Assembly: GCA_023548195.1 (NCBI GenBank) | Contig: JAJHZJ010000808.1 | Coordinates: 2,771,182-2,835,181, forward strand | Reading direction: 5' to 3' | From: Bettongia penicillata ogilbyi | Lineage: Eukaryota; Chordata; Mammalia; Diprotodontia; Potoroidae | DNA length: 64,000 nucleotides | Shown here: piece by piece, positions 1 through 11,275 of the stretch | How the letters are laid out: each line of letters opens with the position of its first letter | Position numbering within the stretch: position 1 is the stretch's first letter | The notes under the pieces: model-generated | Databases searched by the model: none | What the model saw: only the letters and a program-made list of their open reading frames with translations | Told to the model about the DNA's origin: nothing | Program-made: the position numbers and the translations under genes

Positions 1-356
1 GCTTCCTTCTAGCTCAGGTTGAAAAAGCCCTCTCACTGACCTTTGGTGCCTGTGGGTTGAGGGATCTGCAAATGCTGCTGCTTCCAGGGAGTTCATCCCT
101 GAAGCCTGGTCCAGTCCTGCTCTTCCCAGAGTTGTGTGATCAAGGCTGGGCTGGGCTCTGCTCTGCATCCCATGCAACAGGACTTTCCCATTGGCCTTCC
201 AGAGCTCCCTGGTCTGGAAATCTCCTCCACTCTGTCTTTCTGTGGCTTCTGCTGCTCTAGAATTTGTTGAGAGTCTTTCTTTACAGGTATTTTATGGGCT
301 GTAGGGGAAGAGCTAAAATATGTACGTCTTTCTATTCCACCTTCTTGGCTCCACTC
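1..356 (-). mobile_element. 5' end of an L1/HAL1-type element, cut by the window edge
   Basis: Read on the minus strand, this matches the 5' UTR of the three full-length elements further on. It shares with the equivalent part of 13745-14077 the stretches around 'atccctgaagcct', 'tggaaatctcctccactctg' and 'tatgggctgtag', ending in a decayed version of the start motif (cttggctccact here, ccatcttggctccacc there). Divergence is clearly higher than among the other copies, so it is older. The rest of the element lies left of the window, so ORF1 or ORF2 content is unknown. Confidence 0.8.
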
Positions 357-1618
357 CTCTTCATACTTCTAAGTTATTTCTCCTGTGTTTAACAGAGATT
401 ATCTGATACTAAACCGAGTTGACCATGAAATAAAGAACAATCATGAGTCTCAGAGCCTCAATTTAAAAACCAGAAATTGTGTCATTATACCAACATTTTA
501 AAAATTGGCACAGTAGTAGCTAAACTCGTTTTAAATAAATTGTTTTGGATGATTTCTTTTACTACCACCACCCCTCCCTCTCTCTTTTTCACTTTTTAAG
601 ATTTTAAATCCCTGTAGATGGTAAGTTGTTGTCTTTTCCCTTTAGAATCAGTTTGATTGGGTAACAAACAAAACATCTATTTCTGTTTATAGGATCGTAT
701 TTATGTGCATTTAGGTCAATGATTATTTACTTTAGAGAGAATTAGTGCTATGATATGAATGAAATTTAAATTAGTTGATTTTTAAAAGCTATTTTCATAA
801 CTACTTAGTTGTGGTAGATGGTTTTTCCCAAGGCCATCTTTTGGTATTATTTAGTTCCAACAGACACATGAAATTGAATTCTAGTAATAATGAGTAATTC
901 AGAGGCAGATCTTTTGATTTTAAATGTTACTATGGAAACTACATAAAAATGTGTATATATAGCCAAATTGAATCTTCTATTAAAGTACCTCCCTAAGTAA
1001 TTTCTATTGCTTAAAAGCTACTTAAATTTCTTTTTTTAAGAAATACACTATCAAACATTTTGCAACATTCTAGTTACTTGTTCTATAGAGTAGAATTAAA
1101 ACAAATAGGAATAAAGCATAGATGGCATTTCCTGTCAATTCAGATGTGAAAGTGATACTCAAGATGTGCTTGGGTCATGCAATAATGGCTATTGAGATGA
1201 TAATGCATTCTTTTGTCATGTGAGCTGGGAGTCAGGAGATCTCTGGATCCTTTTCCTACCTTTGCTAATAACTGGCTTTCAGAAAAGTCATTTAACCTCT
1301 CTTCAGATGAAAGGATTGTACTCCATATTCTTAAAAGTTGGTTCTGGCTCTAAAATTTTAATGACACATTGCCCCCACCAAAGTCATACTCCAGTATCTC
1401 ATTGTGGCATAGGAATGCTCCTGAGTTCTGAAAGGCTGTGCTGATGAGTTAGAAAAGCTTCAAGTAGTTGGTTAGGAATATACTGCCTCTCCTATCTGAA
1501 TATGTACCTAAGGTTAGAGAGCTCTGTTACCAAATTGGCCACTGGGCAATGAGTTTTTCAGCCACACCAGTTCACAGACAGTATTGCTAATTGCATTGGC
1601 AGAGAGAGGGCCTGCACT
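357..1618. other. Intronic DNA with no recognised feature
   Basis: This is AT-rich sequence between the L1 5' end and a SINE, presumably part of the KLHL5 intron upstream of the BACK exon. I see no conserved coding frame, RNA gene or clear repeat. The 74-codon frame near 1220-1444 has no family features. Confidence 0.5.
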
Positions 1619-1629
1619 AATGAAATCTT

Positions 1630-1857
1630 TTTTGTGGTTCAGTCATTTCAGTCGTATCCAACTCTTCATGACCCCTTTTGGGGTTTTCTTGACAGAGATA
1701 CCAAAGTGGTTTGCCAGTTCCTTCTCCAACTCATTTTACAGATGAGGAACTGAGACAAACAGAATTAAGTGACTTGGCCAGGTTTACAGAGCTAGCAAGT
1801 TTCTGAAGCCAGATTTAAACTTCTGACTTCTACTCACTATACCACCTAGCTGCCCCA
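1630..1857 (-). mobile_element. tRNA-derived SINE with Bov-B-like tail (Mar1-type)
   Basis: On the minus strand it begins with the marsupial SINE head GGGGCAGCTAGGTGG, has the tRNA-like body with 'aagtcacttaa', and ends in a tail of the 'gggtcatgaagagttggatacgactgaa' type, recalled here only in outline, which resembles the Bov-B LINE 3' end. An 11-bp target-site duplication AATGAAATCTT flanks it at 1619-1629 and 1858-1868. Confidence 0.85.
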
Positions 1858-1868
1858 AATGAAATCTT

Positions 1869-3162
1869 AGTGCCCTAAAATGTTGAGGTATGAGATTAAC
1901 CAAATCTTCAGATTGTTAGACTACATAAGGTAAAACTAATAAAATTTCCTTACATAGTAATACACAAAAGAGCATAAAATTACAATGTTCATAAAACAGT
2001 AGATCATGTTATTATAAAGTTATTGAATGTTATTTTAAAAGCCTAGCTATAATTTAAGTATGCTTTTGGGTAGAAAACGAAGGATGAAATTTTCTCTCTT
2101 TTATTTTACTGGCAAAAAAAATTTATTAGCCTCTTGCTGCCATCTCTTTATAAAATCAAAGTCCTTCTCTTTTTCTATGGTGACTTTTAAGCCATTACCA
2201 TTAATTCCATATTGTTAATAAAAGGGAGCCATGCTTCAATATTTTCTCTTGAAATAGAATATTCTTAGATAATATTTGAAATGCTATTTTCATGCTTTGT
2301 ATCTTTTTTTAAAAAAATTCTCAAATTAATTTATAATGGTACATTTTGGTCAATATTAAACATTTAAAATTAATTAAATGTATAAATTTGAATGTGATTC
2401 AAAATCTGATTTTTTCAAATAGTATATTTGCTTGTGCTTTTTTTCTTCTTACAAAGTTGAGTATATGTTTATATGCCTATACACATATGGTTGTAGATAT
2501 AAACTATTTACATAATTTTGTAGTCATCTTGGTTTAGTATAATAATTAAAAATATTTCAGTTTGTCTGATGCCCCCATAGTAGTCAGTGGTAAAAAAAAA
2601 TACTCATCTGCATATCTGTATACCTAGATAGGTATCAATTGATCAGTAGACAAATAGACTATAACTAAAAGAAATACCAGACCCACAGAAATATTTGGAT
2701 TATTACTTAAACAAGCTGTAAGTAGATACTAACTAATACATATGTAGAGATAGCTACAATACATAGATGACATTAACCTGAAATCTAGTTCAGAGGGCAT
2801 ATTATTTATATTCTTTATCTACAACTGTGATCTAAATAAGCTGACATTTTCCATTCAACAAACATTTATTACATATCTACAATACTATGTGCAAAGAACT
2901 GATCTTTTCAGTAAAATTGTATGTTGAGACAGGATAAATGGACTGACTATAAGGGAATTAGAAGAAAAATAGACTTTAAATTGTTAGGGGTTTTTTTTAA
3001 CAAAATGAAATAACCATAGTAATTACATATTAGTTGGTGTATTAAGACTAGTACCTTTGCACAGTGAAAATGTAATTTATTTTTCTCAGAGATAGTTTAT
3101 TAAATGGTTCAGAGAAAGCTACTCTTCAGACTTAAGGGCATTTATATATCTTATTGTAAGGT
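1869..3162. other. AT-rich intronic DNA, no supported feature
   Basis: This is low-complexity AT-rich sequence with short tetranucleotide-like runs. No gene, no clear interspersed repeat and no conserved motif was recognised. Confidence 0.5.
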
Positions 3163-3174
3163 ATAGGACAACCT

Positions 3175-3511
3175 TGGGGCAGCTAGGTGGTACAGTGGTA
3201 CTGGAGAACCAGTGCAGGAGTCAGGAGGACCTGAGTTCAAATCTCACCTCAGACACTTGACACTCTCTAGCTGTGGGACCTTGGGCAAGTCACTTAACTC
3301 CAAAGGCCTCATCCTGGGTCATCTCCAGGCATCCTGATGAATATTTGGTCACTGGATTCAGAGGACTCTGGAGGAGAAATGAGGCTGGTGACCTGCACAG
3401 CTCTCCCTCACTCAAAAAAAAAAAACAAACCAAAAACCCAAAGTCAAGTACAAGTCATGGCATCATTTCTCTGATGGCATGGTCTTCTTCAGCAATGAAG
3501 GACGAACACAC
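3175..3511 (+). mobile_element. tRNA-derived SINE, long form with an RTE-type tail
   Basis: It starts ggggcagctaggtggtac and carries the body 'caggaggacctgagttcaaa' and 'ggcaagtcacttaa'. Its 3' part (gatggcatggtcttcttc, aatgaaggacgaac) recurs in at least three other places in the window. It is flanked by ATAGGACAACC at 3163 and ATAGGATAACC at 3512, a target-site duplication with one mismatch. Confidence 0.85.
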
Positions 3512-3522
3512 ATAGGATAACC

Positions 3523-4148
3523 CTAGTGACTTGGTTCTAATATGAGATCCACCTTTGTCTTACCTTCCTTCCGCTTGGAAATACAGATCCCCATTCCAGA
3601 ACCATCTTTCGCGTCAGCCGTACTTCAGTCAGTAAACATTTCTTAAATGCCTATCTTGTTCAGCCACTCTGATAAGGGCTGGACATCTGACAGACGCAAT
3701 GAGTTCCATATGTAAATTATGTTATAATTATTGATAAAAATAAGAGTTTGGAAAGGCCCAAATTTAAAAGAAGTCAGTCTCAAAAATATTCCAGCTTTTG
3801 AGGAAAGGAAGTGAATGCAAAGTGTTCACATATTTCTCCATAAGTTCCAGTGGGTCACCCCCTTCCTGCGGTAGAGTGGTGCCTACATGTTGCTGTCCAA
3901 TTACTAAATATATCAACCTAGTCTACATTTAGTCTTACTTGTAAAGCAATAAAATTTGATTGTCTGTTATTTTCACTATATTTTCATGTATACAGTCATT
4001 TATTTTATGAAAGGCTTAAAGGATAAATTATGCTTTGGTGTTTCTGCAAATACAAAAACAATGGAAACTTCTGGTTTCTATTAAATAAGCTGCAGTATCA
4101 GGAAGAATATTTTTGTCTATATTATTAATCTTTTTTTTTTATCTTCAG
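3523..4148. other. Intronic DNA before the BACK exon
   Basis: No repeat or gene was recognised. The last part holds a branch/polypyrimidine region: a run of T at 4130-4140 followed by atcttcag, the acceptor used by the BACK exon. Confidence 0.5.
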
Positions 4149-4361
4149 GAGCATTTCATGGAAGTCATTAGAAACCAAGAATTTGTATTATTACCAGCTA
4201 GTGAAATTGCAAAGCTCTTGGCAAGTGATGATATGAATATACCTAATGAAGAGACAATACTAAATGCACTGCTTACCTGGGTCCGTCATGATTTAGAGCA
4301 GAGGCGAAAAGATCTAAGTAAACTTTTGGCTTATATTAGGCTACCTCTTCTTGCTCCACAG
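4149..4361 (+). CDS. KLHL5: KLHL5 internal exon, end of the BACK domain
   Basis: This exon encodes 71 codons, phase 0 at both ends, starting [12 protein letters not shown] and ending LPLLAPQ. The acceptor follows a long T-rich tract ending in cttcag at 4148, and the donor is cag|gtaagc at 4362. The peptide is the C-terminal half of a BACK domain, the helical region between the BTB and kelch parts of BTB-kelch proteins. In the family the BTB and BACK parts bind CUL3, and the kelch part binds the ubiquitylation substrate. Wording and exon phase match KLHL5 of the KLHL1/4/5 subgroup. The frame runs eight codons past the donor before a stop, which looks like a readthrough shadow rather than an alternative end. 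Confidence 0.95.
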
Positions 4362-4754
4362 GTAAGCATTAAAAATGTTTTATAACTTCATCAGACATTA
4401 AATACCATCTACTAGCCTATACTGATTTAATTGCCTGTCCTAACAGGTAAGATTCTTATTTATATAGAACTCAGTGTTAAATGAATGTGGTGAATAGATG
4501 GTAGAATTAAGAAGCAAAAACAAGATACAGGAGACTGACTTTTATAAAATTAGACCATTAGCTACATTACTTGACTCTGTTTCAAACCAATTCCAACAAT
4601 AAAAATTGGATACTCTGATCAGGTTTATGCTGTGAATAGGAATTAAATTCTTATATTTTCTCATTTACAGGTTATCCCCAAAGTCTTAGAGCAGTTTTAA
4701 ACTTTAGTAGCTTTAACAGCTTAGAAATATACTAAGACTTTTGGAACACTATAT

Positions 4755-4915
4755 TTTTTCTACTCCAATTTTTTTTTAAATATAAATTTTCTCCCCATTT
4801 ATCCCCTCCCCCCACCCCAATACACCAAGCATTCTAATTTTCCCTATCACCAATATGCCCTCTCTTCTATCATCCCTCCCTTCTCTTGTCCCCATCTTCT
4901 CATTTTTGCTTAATA
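4755..4915 (-). mobile_element. L1/HAL1 3'-end fragment
   Basis: The stretch 'aaattttctccccatttatcccctcccc...caatacaccaagcattctaattttccctatcaccaat' matches the 3' end of the full-length elements at 11300-11450 and 41150-41290 on the same strand. It is a severely 5'-truncated copy of about 160 bp. Confidence 0.75.
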
Positions 4916-5284
4916 GAGACTAATTGCAGTGATGCATTTTGGGAAGAATCTTATGGTAAGATCCTGTTCTTTTAGTCTATCCTGACTGTGAATTTACAAT
5001 TCTATATTTTAAAGTCATTTATTTCTTGGGTTTCTTCATAAAAAAATCTGAGGACAGGGAACGAAGAGACTATTTCTGTGTACCATTCCTGCTACTTTGA
5101 CGGGATTAATTTTTTATCTTTCCTGTAGGATTGAAAATAAAATCTTAATGTCCTAACTGGATTCTGATATGAATGTCAGCAAGTTCGTAGGGGCAGAGTA
5201 GAAGAGGAATGATATTGTCAAAAATCATGGGGATGGGAAATATGAAATGTAACAAGGTATACAGGGAAGGTGTTTGGATACTCC

Positions 5285-5485
5285 ATGGCCACTGCAAGCC
5301 TAGTATTGGCTCTGGAGTCAGACAACCTAGATTCTAATCCCACCTCTTCCATTTGCTACCTGAATGACTTTGGGCAAGTCATTTAACCTTTCTGAGCCCT
5401 AGTTTCCTCATCTGTAAAAGGAAGGAATTGAGCTATGTGGTCTGTAGAGTCCATGCCATCACTAAATCTATGATTCTTTCTGGGA
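5285..5485 (+). mobile_element. MIR/Ther-like SINE
   Basis: It has a tRNA-type body with 'gactttgggcaagtcatttaacctttctgagcc', then the common 'tcatctgtaaaa' motif and a tail ending 'ctatgattctt'. No target-site duplication is visible, as expected of an old insertion. Confidence 0.65.
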
Positions 5486-5499
5486 AATGATTCATGAGG

Positions 5500-5670
5500 T
5501 CTGTGATTTTTAAAAAATATTTTAGTAATTGCATTTCAACAAATTTTTCCCATTGTGATTCTATGTATTTTGTTTTATACATTTAAAAAATTATTCTAAG
5601 AATGAATCCATAGACTTCTCCAGACTGCCCAAAAAGGACCCATTACACAAAACCATAAGAATCCTTGCTT
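5500..5670 (+). mobile_element. Fragment of a dispersed DNA-transposon-like family
   Basis: It contains 'attattctaagaatgaatccatagacttctccagactgcc' and 'aaaggacccattacac', which match fragments at 9860-9917 and 27235-27300. It resembles a hAT-like family seen across mammals whose ends read roughly 'ttcttaacctgg'. The assignment is tentative. Confidence 0.45.
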
Positions 5671-6981
5671 AAGAGTGACCTTTTAAGAGGTTAGTAGAGA
5701 GTAAAGGGAATTGGAAAGAGGGATAGCAAAGAAAATATCTTCTTGTACAGTGGCAGTAGAAATAGAAATGAGAAAAATACCTAAGTTGAAACCCACAGAA
5801 TTTGGTAACAACATGAATATAAAAGGTGAAGGAGAAGGAAGAATTGAAAAATCATTCCAAGTTTTCATATATTGGAGACTGGATGAGTGGTGGTACTAGT
5901 GAAAAAAATAGTGAAGTAAGGAACGTATTTCAGGAGAAGAGTTTGGGATGTTTCATTTTAGTCACCAGGACTCTGTCTGTAACTCATTTAACTCAATACT
6001 CAAATTGATCTTTGATTTCATTGATTTAGAAGTTCCTTTCAACAAAACAGAAGCAATGCATTCCGTGCCTGCCCAGCCTGTGTGACTCTTACTCATGTCT
6101 TTTAGTAGCTTCAGCGCAGAGAATCCACCCAGCGTGCTGAGACCTTCCTCAATTTGTTTGCCGGGTTTTTTGGTGGTTGTTTCTTCCTTGATTGTCTTGC
6201 CATTGCAAGGGTACTAGTAGAACATTCTGACTCCCCACGTTAGATATTAAAATGCAGGCGCTGGGGATAAAAATTAGAGAGTACTATAGACGATAAAGGA
6301 CTGTATCTTTGGTTCTACTAGAAGATGGGAATAAATTAAGTATTTAGCTTCTGCTTTCAAACTTTTTCTTTTTATGATTTGCCATTCTTTTATAACCCAT
6401 AAAGTTACAGAAAAGGACTGATTCAAGTAGGATTTGAATATGGGCAAAAGTGTGTCTTTTGTAGCTTTGTTTTATAAATATTTAATAATTTTTCTATAAT
6501 ATAAAACATTGGTTTCTGTCTTTTCTGTTTAATTCCTGATTTTTAAATTTGATTTATGAATTTTTTTATATAAACAAATTTTAGAGGCATTGCCTACAGG
6601 TTAGGAAGTTTATGTTTTGGTGTATTTGATGTATTTTGGTATGTGTTGGCAAATTTCTGTTAGTATTTCTCCAGCTGACCTTAAGAGAATTGGTTTCAAG
6701 AGAATTAACTCAGGCCCACACTATTTATCTCAAATTGTAACCATTGTTATGGCTCATAGCAATTTCCTCTTACTATTTTTTCCTAGTTTTATTTCTTTTT
6801 TAAGCGAACCACATTATTTACATTTACCAAACCTAATGTGATGAACATGGACATTAATCTCAATAAATTTAATTTAATTAATATTTTTAATGGTCATAAC
6901 AATCTTTCACATGAATAGAAAATACCATGAAATGACTAAGCCCAAAATGTATATTCAGGTATTTGGTAGTAGGATTTGGCA

Positions 6982-7274
6982 GCTAGTGCAGGAGTCAGGA
7001 GGACCTGAGTTCAAATCTCACCTCAGACACTTGACATTAACCAGGTGTATGACTTTGGGCAAGTCACTTAACCCCAGTTGCTTCATCCTGGGTCATCTGC
7101 AGTCATCCTGATGAATAGCTGGTCACTGGATCCAGATGGCTGTGGAGGAGAATTGAGGTTGGTGACCTGCACAGCCCTCCCTCACTCAAAAAAAGACAAA
7201 GGCAAGTGCAAGTCATGTCATCATTTCTCTGATGGCATGGTCTTTGGCAACAAAGGACAAACACACACACACAC
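6982..7274 (+). mobile_element. tRNA-derived SINE, long form
   Basis: It carries the same body and 3' end as the element at 3175 (aggaggacctgagttcaaat, atggcatggtctttgg, aaaggacaaac) and ends in a short CA repeat. A perfect 14-bp target-site duplication AGTAGGATTTGGCA lies at 6968-6981 and 7275-7288. Confidence 0.88.
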
Positions 7275-7404
7275 AGTAGGATTTGGCAATTAGCCTTTGA
7301 CATACTGTGCTCATTTTCTAAACTCTATGTACTATTTCTTTCACTTACTTTTGGAAGACTTTCATAGCCCTTCTGTATTATCAAATTATGACTAAATGTG
7401 ATCA

Positions 7405-7545
7405 CTAGAAGCAGTGTAGCATACTGGATGTAGGGCTAGCCTAGGAGCCAGGAAGAAAAGATTCAAGTCCACCTCAGACATCCAGATTGTATGGCCCTGG
7501 GCAATTCACTTAACCTATCAATACTTTAGCCAACTTTCTGAAGTG
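7405..7545 (+). mobile_element. SINE fragment
   Basis: It has a tRNA-like body with 'ggagccaggaagaaaagattcaagtcc' and 'cctgggcaattcacttaacct'. The 3' tail is missing. Confidence 0.6.
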
Positions 7546-7734
7546 CGAGACAGTTGATAGAGTAGAAGGAATTGTATTATCTCAGAGTTCAGCAATGAAA
7601 TTACAATGATTATCTCCATTGCTTTTATCACTGCTGTGAACTGCACAATTATTTAGTATCTTTGCAGGCAGTATAATGAAATCAAGAGGTGGCGTGTCTT
7701 GTTTGCCGATCTCTGGATCTCTGGATCAAAGAGT

Positions 7735-8345
7735 AGTAGGGAGGAAAGTACAAAGAGACTGAAAGTGTGGAAGGAGGATAGGTTGAATGCCAAACAGAGA
7801 ATATAGTATTGATCTTGGAGGTGATTGGGAGCCACTGGAGTTTACTACATAGGAGAGTGACAGGGAAGAACCTGTGCTTTAGGAAAATTAGTTTGCTAGC
7901 TGGAGGATGGATTGGAGTAGGGAGAGGCCTAGGGCAGGCAAACCCACAAGCGTGCTACTGTAATAATGGAGGCAAGGGGTGATAAGGGTCTGCACTAGAG
8001 TGGTGCCAATATCTAAAGAGGAGAGCATATTCAGGATGTTACAAAGGTGAAATCAGAAGGCCTTAGAGAGCCTTGATACGAAGAGGGAAAAATAGGGAGG
8101 AGTCCAGGATGACTCCTAGGTTGTGGGCCTAAGGGACCAGGAGGAAGGTGTTGTCCTCTAAACTAATAGGGAAGCTAGGAGGGGGAGAAGCTAAGGAGGA
8201 AAGATAATTAATTTGATTTGGACATGTTCAGTTTAAGATGTCTCCTGGACATCAGCTTGAGATGTCTGGAGATTATAGGTCAGAAAAGAGGTTGAGTCAG
8301 AACAGGGAGATTTGAGAATCATCAGTATAGATATCGTTTGTTAAA
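7735..8345 (-). mobile_element. L2 LINE 3' region, antisense
   Basis: The plus strand reads 'gattgggagccactggagttta', 'ttaggaaaattagtttg' and 'ggatggattggag', then 'gacatgttcagtttaagatgtc'. The complement of this is the mammalian L2 3' region, where the other strand reads like 'cccttcacaacctggc'. The complementary sense version occurs in this window at 23900-24410. Confidence 0.6.
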
Positions 8346-8467
8346 TCCTCTTCATACTTAGCAGGAAGGTTCTTTGACAGGATGAAAAAAATTATCCAAG
8401 AAAGTTGAAAGAAGGTAAAGGATATTGAGGAATCAAAAGGGAATCTAAATTAAAATCAACAGATTGG

Positions 8468-8523
8468 TCATTGGAGCTTATGCAAAAAAAGCAGTTCATT
8501 GGAGCTTATGCAAAAAAAGCAGT
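8468..8523. repeat. Tandem duplication, 2 x 28 bp
   Basis: Two exact copies of a 28-bp unit starting tcattggagcttatgc lie at 8468-8495 and 8496-8523. This is a recent local duplication with no coding context. Confidence 0.95.
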
Positions 8524-8689
8524 TATCAGCTAAGGTCATCAGTGACTAATTGTGGGAAGTATTTATGGAGACAGCCAAACATGAACATGATACCTCCTAA
8601 GTCACTATTTCATCCCTAAGCATAGATATGGTTTACCATGTTTCCATGAATTCTATTCCCTTCAGTCTTGACCCTTCAGTTAAGTAGTT

Positions 8690-9330
8690 CAATAGACACT
8701 GATTTGCACTTGTCTTTCTGGCTCCCTTGAATTTCTTTCTTTTATGCCCTGTAAATCCTCAGCCCCAGGTTACTTCCATCATACACTTTCTCTGCTTTCA
8801 TTCCCAAGAAGCTGCTGAACTCTGTTCCTGTTTGAGGATGTCACTCTGTTGTCCTGAATCTCCTACAGATAGATTCATCTGATATCAGTCAGGCCCTTTA
8901 TGGGCTGTTCTTCTGATCTTTCTGACTGGATCTCCTTTTATTCCCCAGCACTATTCCAGTAAGATCTGTGTTTACATTCCCTGAAAACTCCACTGTCCTC
9001 CAGCCCCTAGTGCCATCACATTTACTTTCTCTCTGCAGGTAACTTCACTTCTAACTTAGAAAATAGAGGCCATTTATCAGATGAATTCTCTCATCTTTTA
9101 CACTTCATTCCCCAAAACTTCTCTATAATTTCATCCATCCTTATTTCCTTTGCTTCAATCTCCAAGGAAAAGATGATCACTCTACTTTCCAAAGGGAAAT
9201 CCCTCTGGTTGTGATCTTGATCCCATCTCCAGGTATATTCTGCAGCAGGTTGCCCCTTCAGTCATTCCTTTTTTCATATTCAGCTACATATTCAATCCGC
9301 TTATGGTCTACCACAGTGGTATGTATGTGA
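8690..9330 (+). mobile_element. Old LINE fragment, L3/CR1- or L2-like
   Basis: It is pyrimidine-rich sequence with 'gccatttatcagatgaattctctcat' and 'cttgatcccatctccagg', wording typical of ancient CR1/L3-type LINE 3' regions of mammals. It is degraded, and the family call is uncertain. Confidence 0.4.
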
Positions 9331-9692
9331 ATTCACTTGGAGAAAGTACAGTAATTAAATTTATTGACCCATGAGTCTTACAGCCTTAAAAAAAAAAAAA
9401 CCTTTTCATATGCAATATATCCTTCCTTTTCTACAGTCTACAAAACAGTTTGGCATTAAGTTCATAAGATCTTGAAATACATTAATTCTTCATCATAAAA
9501 CCACACTTTTATCCCTTTGAATGTAAATGTACCTTGGACAGATAGCCAGATTGCCAAGGTTTGTGTTATAAGAAGAGAGGAAGTGAAGGCAGCAAATGTA
9601 GATAGGTTTATAAGGAAAAAGAAAGGATAGGGAGTGAAAGTAATGTCTAGTGAATCATTTAGGGAAAGAACCAGGAGAAAGGGAAAGGTTAA

Positions 9693-9917
9693 ATATTCTT
9701 AACCTGGCATCTATGTACCATTATATTATTTCCCTTCATATAAGGTCTGTCGATAAATTCTAGGAGATCTCTGAATTTGATTGAGAAAAAAATGACAACC
9801 TAATTTTCAGTAACCTTTAACTAAAATTTAGGATTTCCTTCAATTGTAAATTTTTAAAAAGACATTATTTTCATAAGGAGTCCATAGGCATCACTAAGCT
9901 GTCAAAGGAGTCTGTAA
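9693..9917 (+). mobile_element. Near-complete copy of the dispersed DNA-transposon-like family
   Basis: It begins 'attcttaacctggcatctatg' and ends 'aaggagtccataggcatcactaagctgtcaaaggagtctg', holding both ends of the family that is fragmentary at 5500, 23569 and 27235. The right end runs straight into a CA/CT microsatellite. Confidence 0.45.
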
Positions 9918-9940
9918 CACACACACGCACACACATACAC

Positions 9941-10004
<64 letters not shown>
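9916..10004. repeat. Compound microsatellite (CA)n(CT)31
   Basis: A CA-rich run with a few substitutions is followed by an uninterrupted (CT)31 at 9943-10004. The minus strand is a long GA/purine tract, capable of triplex (H-DNA) formation in principle. Confidence 0.97.
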
Positions 10005-10009
<5 letters not shown>

Positions 10010-10139
10010 AATAGCTTCAAGTTTTGCCTGTTTCCTTGGAGTTATAGCCATTTTTAAAAACCACAGAATTAAGAACAGAAGAGAGCAATAAAACCCATAC
10101 GTAGAATATAAAAGCCCCACATTCAGCTGACCAAGAACT

Positions 10140-10760
10140 AATTAAAGTTCAATCTGATTTCACCTGGTCTTCAAGATCTCACTTCATCTGGTTAGAAATT
10201 CTGAGTCAGTGTAACTATTGCTATCATAAAATGAAACCATATAAAAATCATTTCTTGTTTAAAGTCATTTCACACCTACACAGCGTTCATCTCCATCTTT
10301 AAGAAACCCACTTACAGTGAAATATTGTGCCCTCAAACTAACATCTTCTCTTGTGTTTTCCCTTTCACTGCCAGCTTCTTAGAAAAGAGTCCACACTTCC
10401 TTGCAGCTAACTTCTGAATGCTTTTCAATGTAGCCTCTGAACCCAGTACACACCAAAATGAGATTCTCCAGTTCCAGATGAACTCTTAACTGACAAGTCC
10501 AATGGCCTTTCCTCACTCCTTATCCAACTTCTTCTAGACCATTCCTAGAGATTTTTATCCTATTGATGAGCCCGTCCTCATCAATTCTCTGCACTCCCTT
10601 GATTTCGATGGAGCTTTCCTCTCTTGACAGAATTGCGTTGCATTAGCACTCACCTTTAGAGTCTTCATGCTGGGAGCATTTCTTGGAGCACAGCTCCCTA
10701 AGTTCCTTTAGACTGTTAGCTATGAGACCCTATGAGCTCCATTCTTGGCATTTTATTGAA
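10140..10760 (+). mobile_element. Old L3/CR1-like LINE fragment
   Basis: The segment 'aatggcctttcctcactccttatccaacttcttctagacc' resembles the 3' part of CR1/L3-clade reverse-transcriptase frames. It is heavily mutated and has no intact frame. Confidence 0.4.
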
Positions 10761-11275
10761 TTGCATTAAACTGTAAGTTGTATCACATAATCACAGAATT
10801 TGAGTTAAAAGAGACTTAAGTAGCCATCTTATCCGATTCATATAAGACCTTTAAAATTAAGAATTCATATAAATATGTATATAGGAGTTTTTTTTTATTT
10901 CTTAGAATATTTCACATTTGGAGTTTTCAACCCTTCAAGAAATCAGTAGCTGACATTTTACTGTATTTCACCATATCATCATTGCACCTTGTGTTTTTTT
11001 AAGTCCAAAAAGTTAATTTATAACCTTTCATCCCATAATCGAAGCATGGTATAATTCTGCTCATGACATTGCTTAAAAGGCAAACAGAACGGCAGTGTAG
11101 TCACCAGTGGCATACGGATGTGCATTTGTCTCTTGCACGCTGTGAGCTGCAAGCCTAGAATTCTCAGCTCAGGCATACCATCAGTGTTCAATTTTAATGT
11201 ATCTTCACAAGTATTCTCTGCATCCTAATCTTGCACAGTTTAACAATAGATAATTTTAAGTAATACCAGAACAAT

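Noticed and set aside
4362..4385. Open frame continuing past the BACK exon donor for eight codons
   Set aside because: A consensus donor lies at the exon end and the next exon continues the protein in phase; the extra codons have no counterpart in KLHL proteins.
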